Part shown: piece by piece, positions 24,180 through 26,285 of the stretch
How positions within the stretch are numbered: the first letter of the stretch is position 1
Layout: each line of letters starts with the position of its first letter
NCBI GenBank assembly: GCA_905198745.1
Contig: CAJKDU010000034.1
Location: forward strand, 1-26,285
DNA length: 26,285 bases
DNA from: an uncultured Prevotella sp.
Lineage (GTDB): Bacteria > Bacteroidota > Bacteroidia > Bacteroidales > Bacteroidaceae
Direction: 5' to 3'
Notes under the pieces: model-generated
Database searches by the model: none
Seen by the model: the letters and a program-made list of their open reading frames with translations, nothing else
Told to the model about the DNA's origin: nothing
Made by a program: the position numbers and the translations under genes

Positions 24180-25982
24180 TTAATCCTTGCTGCGCTTCTT
24201 GCGCTCCTGATGGTCGAGAATGGTCTTGCGCATACGGATGCTCTTGGGAGTGACCTCCACGAGCTCGTCTTCCTTGATATACTCAAGACATTCCTCGAGC
24301 GACATGACCGTCTTGGGGATAACACGTGCCTTTTCGTCCGAACCACTGGCACGCACGTTGGTAAGCTGCTTGGCCTTGGTTACATTAACCACCAAGTCGT
24401 TGTCGTGTACATGCTCACCGATTACCTCACCTGCATACACCTCTTCTCCCGGATCAATGAAGAACTTACCACGATCCTGAAGTTTGTCGATGGAATAGGC
24501 ATAAGAGGTGCCCGTCTCCATAGCAATCATAGAACCGTTCATACGACGGGTGATTTCGCCCTTGTATGGCTGATACTCCTTGAAGCGGTGGGCCATGATA
24601 GCCTCGCCTTGTGACGCGGTAAGCACATTGGTGCGAAGACCGATAATGCCTCGCGAAGGAATGTCGAACTCTATGTCCACACGGTCGCCCATGCTCTGCA
24701 TGGATGTCATCTCACCCTTGCGGCGGGTAACCATATCAATCATTTTGCTGGAGAATTCTTCTGGCACGTTGATAGTGAGTTCCTCAATAGGCTCACACTT
24801 CACGCCATCAATCTCCTTATAGATTACCTGAGGCTGTCCCACCTGAAGTTCATAGCCCTCACGACGCATGGTCTCAATGAGCACAGAAAGGTGAAGCACA
24901 CCGCGTCCGCTGACAATCCAATGGTCGGTAGTGTCTTCGAATGGACGTACTCTCAAGGCAAGGTTCTTCTCGAGTTCCTTCTGCAAACGGTCGTTGACGT
25001 GACGGCTGGTCACGAACTTGCCTTCCTTGCCGAAGAACGGTGAGTCATTGATAGTGAAGAGCATGCTCATGGTAGGCTCGTCGATGGCGATAGGAGGCAG
25101 TGGCTCCGGATTCTCGAAGTCGCAGATGGTGTCACCAATCTCAAACTGCTCCAAGCCCACCACGGCGCAGATGTCACCGCTATGCACTTCTTCCACCTTC
25201 TTCTGACCCATACCGTCGAAGACGTGCAGTTCCTTGATTTTGGTCTTCTCCTGCGCACCGTCACGATGAGCTATGGTCACGTTCATACCCTCCTTGAGGG
25301 TGCCACGGTGTACACGTCCCACGGCAATACGTCCTGTATAGCTTGAGTAGTCGAGCGAAGTGATAAGCATCTGTGGTGTTCCCTCGAGCACCTTGGGAGC
25401 AGGAATGATTTCCACAATCTTGTCGAGCAAATAGTCGATGTTGTCCGTAGGTTTCTTCCAATCTTCAGCCATCCATCCGTTTTTGGCAGAGCCATAAACC
25501 ACGGGGAAGTCGAGCTGGTCCTCAGTAGCATTGAGTGAGAACATGAGGTCGAACACCATCTCGTAGACTTCTTCGGGACGGCAGTTAGGCTTGTCCACCT
25601 TGTTCACCACCACGATTGGCTTAAGACCTATCTGAAGGGCTTTCTGAAGTACAAAGCGCGTCTGAGGCATGGGGCCTTCAAAGGCATCAACAAGCAGAAT
25701 ACAGCCGTCAGCCATGTTGAGCACGCGCTCCACCTCGCCACCGAAATCGGAGTGTCCCGGAGTATCTATAATATTGATTTTTGTTCCTTTCCAATTGATA
25801 GAAACGTTTTTGGAGAGAATCGTAATACCTCTTTCACGCTCCAAATCGTTAGCGTCGAGAACCTGTCCGCTGTTATCCTGGCCGTCGCGGAACAGCTTGC
25901 CTGCCAGCATCATCTTGTCGACCAAGGTAGTCTTTCCGTGGTCTACGTGTGCAATAATTGCAATGTTTCTAATGTCTTGCAT
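24180..25982 (-). CDS. typA: Translational GTPase TypA/BipA
   Basis: The 600-residue GTPase binds ribosomes and helps 50S assembly and growth under stress or cold. The G domain shows G1 AHVDHGKT (11-18), the G2 region RERGITI, G3 DTPGH (73-77) and G4 NKVD (127-130); an EF-Tu-like domain II, EF-G-like domains, and the BipA-specific C-terminal domain follow, ending in a Lys/Arg-rich tail (HQERKKRSKD). Length is typical. I start at the ATG at 25980-25982; an in-frame TTG nine codons upstream overlaps the promoter box at 26007-26014. It diverges from rpsO, a ribosome-linked neighbour. Confidence 0.96.
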   Translation of the reverse strand: MQDIRNIAIIAHVDHGKTTLVDKMMLAGKLFRDGQDNSGQVLDANDLERERGITILSKNVSINWKGTKINIIDTPGHSDFGGEVERVLNMADGCILLVDAFEGPMPQTRFVLQKALQIGLKPIVVVNKVDKPNCRPEEVYEMVFDLMFSLNATEDQLDFPVVYGSAKNGWMAEDWKKPTDNIDYLLDKIVEIIPAPKVLEGTPQMLITSLDYSSYTGRIAVGRVHRGTLKEGMNVTIAHRDGAQEKTKIKELHVFDGMGQKKVEEVHSGDICAVVGLEQFEIGDTICDFENPEPLPPIAIDEPTMSMLFTINDSPFFGKEGKFVTSRHVNDRLQKELEKNLALRVRPFEDTTDHWIVSGRGVLHLSVLIETMRREGYELQVGQPQVIYKEIDGVKCEPIEELTINVPEEFSSKMIDMVTRRKGEMTSMQSMGDRVDIEFDIPSRGIIGLRTNVLTASQGEAIMAHRFKEYQPYKGEITRRMNGSMIAMETGTSYAYSIDKLQDRGKFFIDPGEEVYAGEVIGEHVHDNDLVVNVTKAKQLTNVRASGSDEKARVIPKTVMSLEECLEYIKEDELVEVTPKSIRMRKTILDHQERKKRSKD

Positions 25983-26006
25983 CTTGTTTACCTTAAATTG
26001 TGGGTG

Positions 26007-26014
26007 CAAAGTTA
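26007..26014 (-). promoter_or_regulatory. Bacteroidetes -7 box (TAACTTTG) for typA
   Basis: TAACTTTG on the minus strand lies 24 bases from the typA ATG, giving a leader of under 20 nt. Confidence 0.7.
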
Positions 26015-26184
26015 CGAAATATTCTCCACTTCCGGCTCTTCCTCGTTCATGTTTTTATGCTTGTTAGTTCATTATTAGCTTTTTAGGGCTCTATAAGTGG
26101 CGAAGAACGGAGCCCTTGTCTAAAAATAAGTTAAAGCATTGTGAAATAGAAGAAGAAAAAGAGAAGATTACGGAGAAAAAGCAT

Positions 26185-26192
26185 TACCTTTG
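26185..26192 (+). promoter_or_regulatory. Bacteroidetes -7 box (TACCTTTG) for rpsO
   Basis: TACCTTTG lies 39 bases before the rpsO ATG; the leader would be about 33 nt. A hairpin or S15 autoregulation site cannot be seen in so short a leader. Confidence 0.65.
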
Positions 26193-26231
26193 CACCCGAT
26201 TTCATTAATTCACATATAAACAAAAGTACAA

Positions 26232-26285
26232 ATGTATTTAGATCAAGCTAAAAAACAAGAGATCTTTGGACAGTACGGAAAGTCT
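26232..26285 (+). CDS. rpsO: 30S ribosomal protein S15, N-terminal fragment (cut by window end)
   Basis: Only the first 18 codons are present: MYLDQAKKQEIFGQYGKS. This matches the start of Bacteroidetes S15 (MYLD...KK..IF..YGKS), a small primary binder of 16S rRNA in the 30S platform. The gene runs off the right edge, so nothing can be said about its end. The divergent typA-rpsO pair fits known Bacteroidales gene order. Confidence 0.85.
   Translation, partial: MYLDQAKKQEIFGQYGKS

Overview
The window comes from a Bacteroidetes chromosome, most likely Prevotella or a close relative in Bacteroidales. Four things point there. Most genes are preceded by the Bacteroidetes -7 box TAnnTTTG instead of a sigma70 promoter. 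Leaders are short and lack strong Shine-Dalgarno sites. MurF and alanine racemase are fused into one protein. Several gene products (GSCFA protein, YfhO protein, SPOR-tailed amidase, class II NrdJ) are typical of the phylum. Coding DNA is rich in C-ending codons. This is mostly core chromosome: I see no insertion sequence, prophage, CRISPR array, rRNA or tRNA.

Layout. 1-561: non-coding, with overlapping hairpins and a perfect A/T palindrome before the first promoter. 562-3835: a CyuA-type cysteine desulfidase (+), a C_GCAxxG_C_C protein (-) and a secreted CE7-type esterase (+). 3836-4207: non-coding, with a perfect palindrome and a REP-like element. 4208-5395: mtnN and luxS (-), together the full route from S-adenosylhomocysteine to AI-2 precursor. 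5506-11426: yfhO, an overlapping GSCFA gene, and murF-alr (+). 11601-15335: a hexuronate-type MFS transporter, a secreted alpha/beta hydrolase with a C-terminal sorting-like tail, and mnmA (+). 15543-18996: a nitroreductase (-) divergent from nrdJ (+). 19129-21820: folB, a periplasmic amidase and an MCE/MlaD protein (+). 22195-23610: dnaA (+). 23611-24179: non-coding. 24180-26285: typA (-) divergent from the first codons of rpsO (+).

How the genes fit together. Many serve the envelope: MurF-Alr makes D-alanine and attaches D-Ala-D-Ala, the amidase cleaves septal peptidoglycan, MlaD handles lipid, and YfhO and GSCFA look like membrane or surface-glycan functions. A second group is housekeeping: replication initiation (DnaA), dNTP supply (NrdJ), folate (FolB), tRNA thiolation (MnmA), and ribosome assembly or stress (TypA, S15). 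LuxS and MtnN recycle the methyl cycle.

I found no gene cluster that looks like an undescribed system. The most unusual signals are non-coding: a likely structured RNA between nrdJ and folB, perfect palindromes overlapping two promoters, paired operator-like repeats between the nitroreductase and nrdJ, a tandem 22-bp repeat after mnmA, and a GG-containing element recurring at a fixed place in about seven promoters.
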